Below are positions 33,194 through 33,848 of a stretch of DNA of 33,848 bases, in pieces (the stretch's first letter is position 1; each line of letters begins with the position of its first letter). The translations under genes were made by a program, and so were the position numbers. Source of the DNA: Acidovorax sp. SCN 68-22 (GTDB taxonomy: Bacteria > Pseudomonadota > Gammaproteobacteria > Burkholderiales > Burkholderiaceae_C). The notes under the pieces are model-generated. The model ran no database searches and was not told the DNA's origin. It was given only the letters and a program-made list of their open reading frames with translations. The stretch lies in the NCBI GenBank assembly GCA_001724785.1, contig MEDL01000009.1:1-33848 (forward strand), in the 5' to 3' direction.

Positions 33194-33848
33194 ATGACCG
33201 CTTCCTCCCGCACCCTTTTCGACACCGTTCTGCAGCAACTGGGCCTGGACCTGGCCCCCTGGCAAGGCCAGGGACTGAGCGTACGTGCACCACGCGACGG
33301 CGCCGTGTATGCCCAGCTCGCCAGCCACACCAGCGCGCAGGCCCAGGCGCTCATCGAGGGCGCGCACGCCGCCTTCCTGCAGTGGGGCGCCACGCCCGCG
33401 CCCGTGCGCGGCGAACTGGTGCGCCGCCTGGGCCAGAAGCTGCGCCAGCACAAGGAGGCGCTGGGCCTGCTGGTGTCGCTGGAGGCGGGCAAGGTGCGCT
33501 CCGAAGGGCTGGGCGAGGTGCAGGAAATGATCGACATTTGCGACTTCGCCGTGGGCCTGTCGCGCCAGTTGCATGGCCTGACGATTGCCAGCGAACGCCC
33601 CGGCCACCGCATGATGGAAACCTGGCACCCGATGGGCGTGGTGGGTGTGATCTCGGCCTTCAACTTCCCCGTGGCCGTGTGGGCCTGGAACGCCGCGCTG
33701 GCCCTGGTGTGCGGCAACGCCGTGGCCTGGAAGCCGTCGGAAAAGACGCCGCTGTGCGCCATCGCCTGCCACCACCTGCTGCAGCAGACGCTGGACGAGT
33801 TTGCCGCCGAACAAGGCGTGGCCGCCCCCGACGGCCTGGCCACGCTGC
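33194..33848 (+). CDS. amaB: Aldehyde dehydrogenase, aminoadipate-semialdehyde / piperideine-6-carboxylate type (3' end outside)
   Basis: The frame is open from ATG 33194 to the right edge, about 218 residues of an enzyme normally near 500. The ALDH7-type N-terminal half is recognisable: SLEAGKVRSEGLGEVQEMID (about 96-115), GHRMMETWHPMGVVGVISAF (about 136-155) and NFPVAVWAWNAALALVCGN followed by WKPSEKTPL, the NAD-binding region. This family oxidises 2-aminoadipate 6-semialdehyde in lysine/pipecolate catabolism. The catalytic Cys and Glu lie beyond the window. The symbol follows the family and is not proven by context. Confidence 0.82.
   Translation, partial: MTASSRTLFDTVLQQLGLDLAPWQGQGLSVRAPRDGAVYAQLASHTSAQAQALIEGAHAAFLQWGATPAPVRGELVRRLGQKLRQHKEALGLLVSLEAGKVRSEGLGEVQEMIDICDFAVGLSRQLHGLTIASERPGHRMMETWHPMGVVGVISAFNFPVAVWAWNAALALVCGNAVAWKPSEKTPLCAIACHHLLQQTLDEFAAEQGVAAPDGLATL

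Overview
The window looks like chromosomal DNA of a denitrifying, facultatively anaerobic betaproteobacterium, most likely of the family Comamonadaceae (Acidovorax-like). The basis is very high GC, a gene set typical of that group, and two dispersed repeats that I recall as common in Comamonadaceae intergenic DNA: a 'ggcctctagcgctta' element (three copies) and a 'gccgccccaaggcggcgag' element (two copies). The genus is not resolvable from the sequence alone.

Left part (1-5288, all minus strand): a tightly packed set starts with a coenzyme-B12-dependent class II ribonucleotide reductase (nrdJ). It continues with an NnrS-type membrane protein, a nitroreductase-family protein, a small uncharacterised protein and a hemerythrin-domain protein that runs off the left edge. 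Gaps are 1 to 31 bases, so these are probably co-transcribed and link oxygen-independent dNTP synthesis to nitric-oxide and denitrification stress.

Middle-left (5523-19566, minus strand): a complete respiratory nitrate reductase locus in transcription order: narX and narL (sensor and regulator), narK1, narK2 (transporters), narG, narH, narJ, narI, a cytoplasmic parvulin, and a beta-carbonic anhydrase. The order narK1-K2-G-H-J-I-parvulin is the Pseudomonas arrangement; here a carbonic anhydrase sits at the end.

Centre (19619-24737, plus strand): a ChaN-type lipoprotein, then a second, B12-independent ribonucleotide reductase operon (class Ia-type nrdA and nrdB plus a glutaredoxin). A complete cobalamin riboswitch aptamer lies upstream, immediately after a likely NrdR box and -10 element. 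With nrdJ 15 kb away this forms a readable B12 switch: B12 present, use NrdJ and shut off NrdAB; B12 absent, make NrdAB. NrdA also carries an unusual insertion of about 57 residues between two conserved active-site cysteines.

Right part (24780-33848): a PAS-GGDEF-EAL membrane protein (minus); purU; a LysR regulator whose N-terminus reads through a family-type repeat; a GlcD-like flavoprotein directly followed by an LrgA/LrgB pair; and a LysR regulator divergent from a truncated aldehyde dehydrogenase of the aminoadipate-semialdehyde type. I see no tRNA, rRNA, CRISPR array, insertion sequence or prophage.
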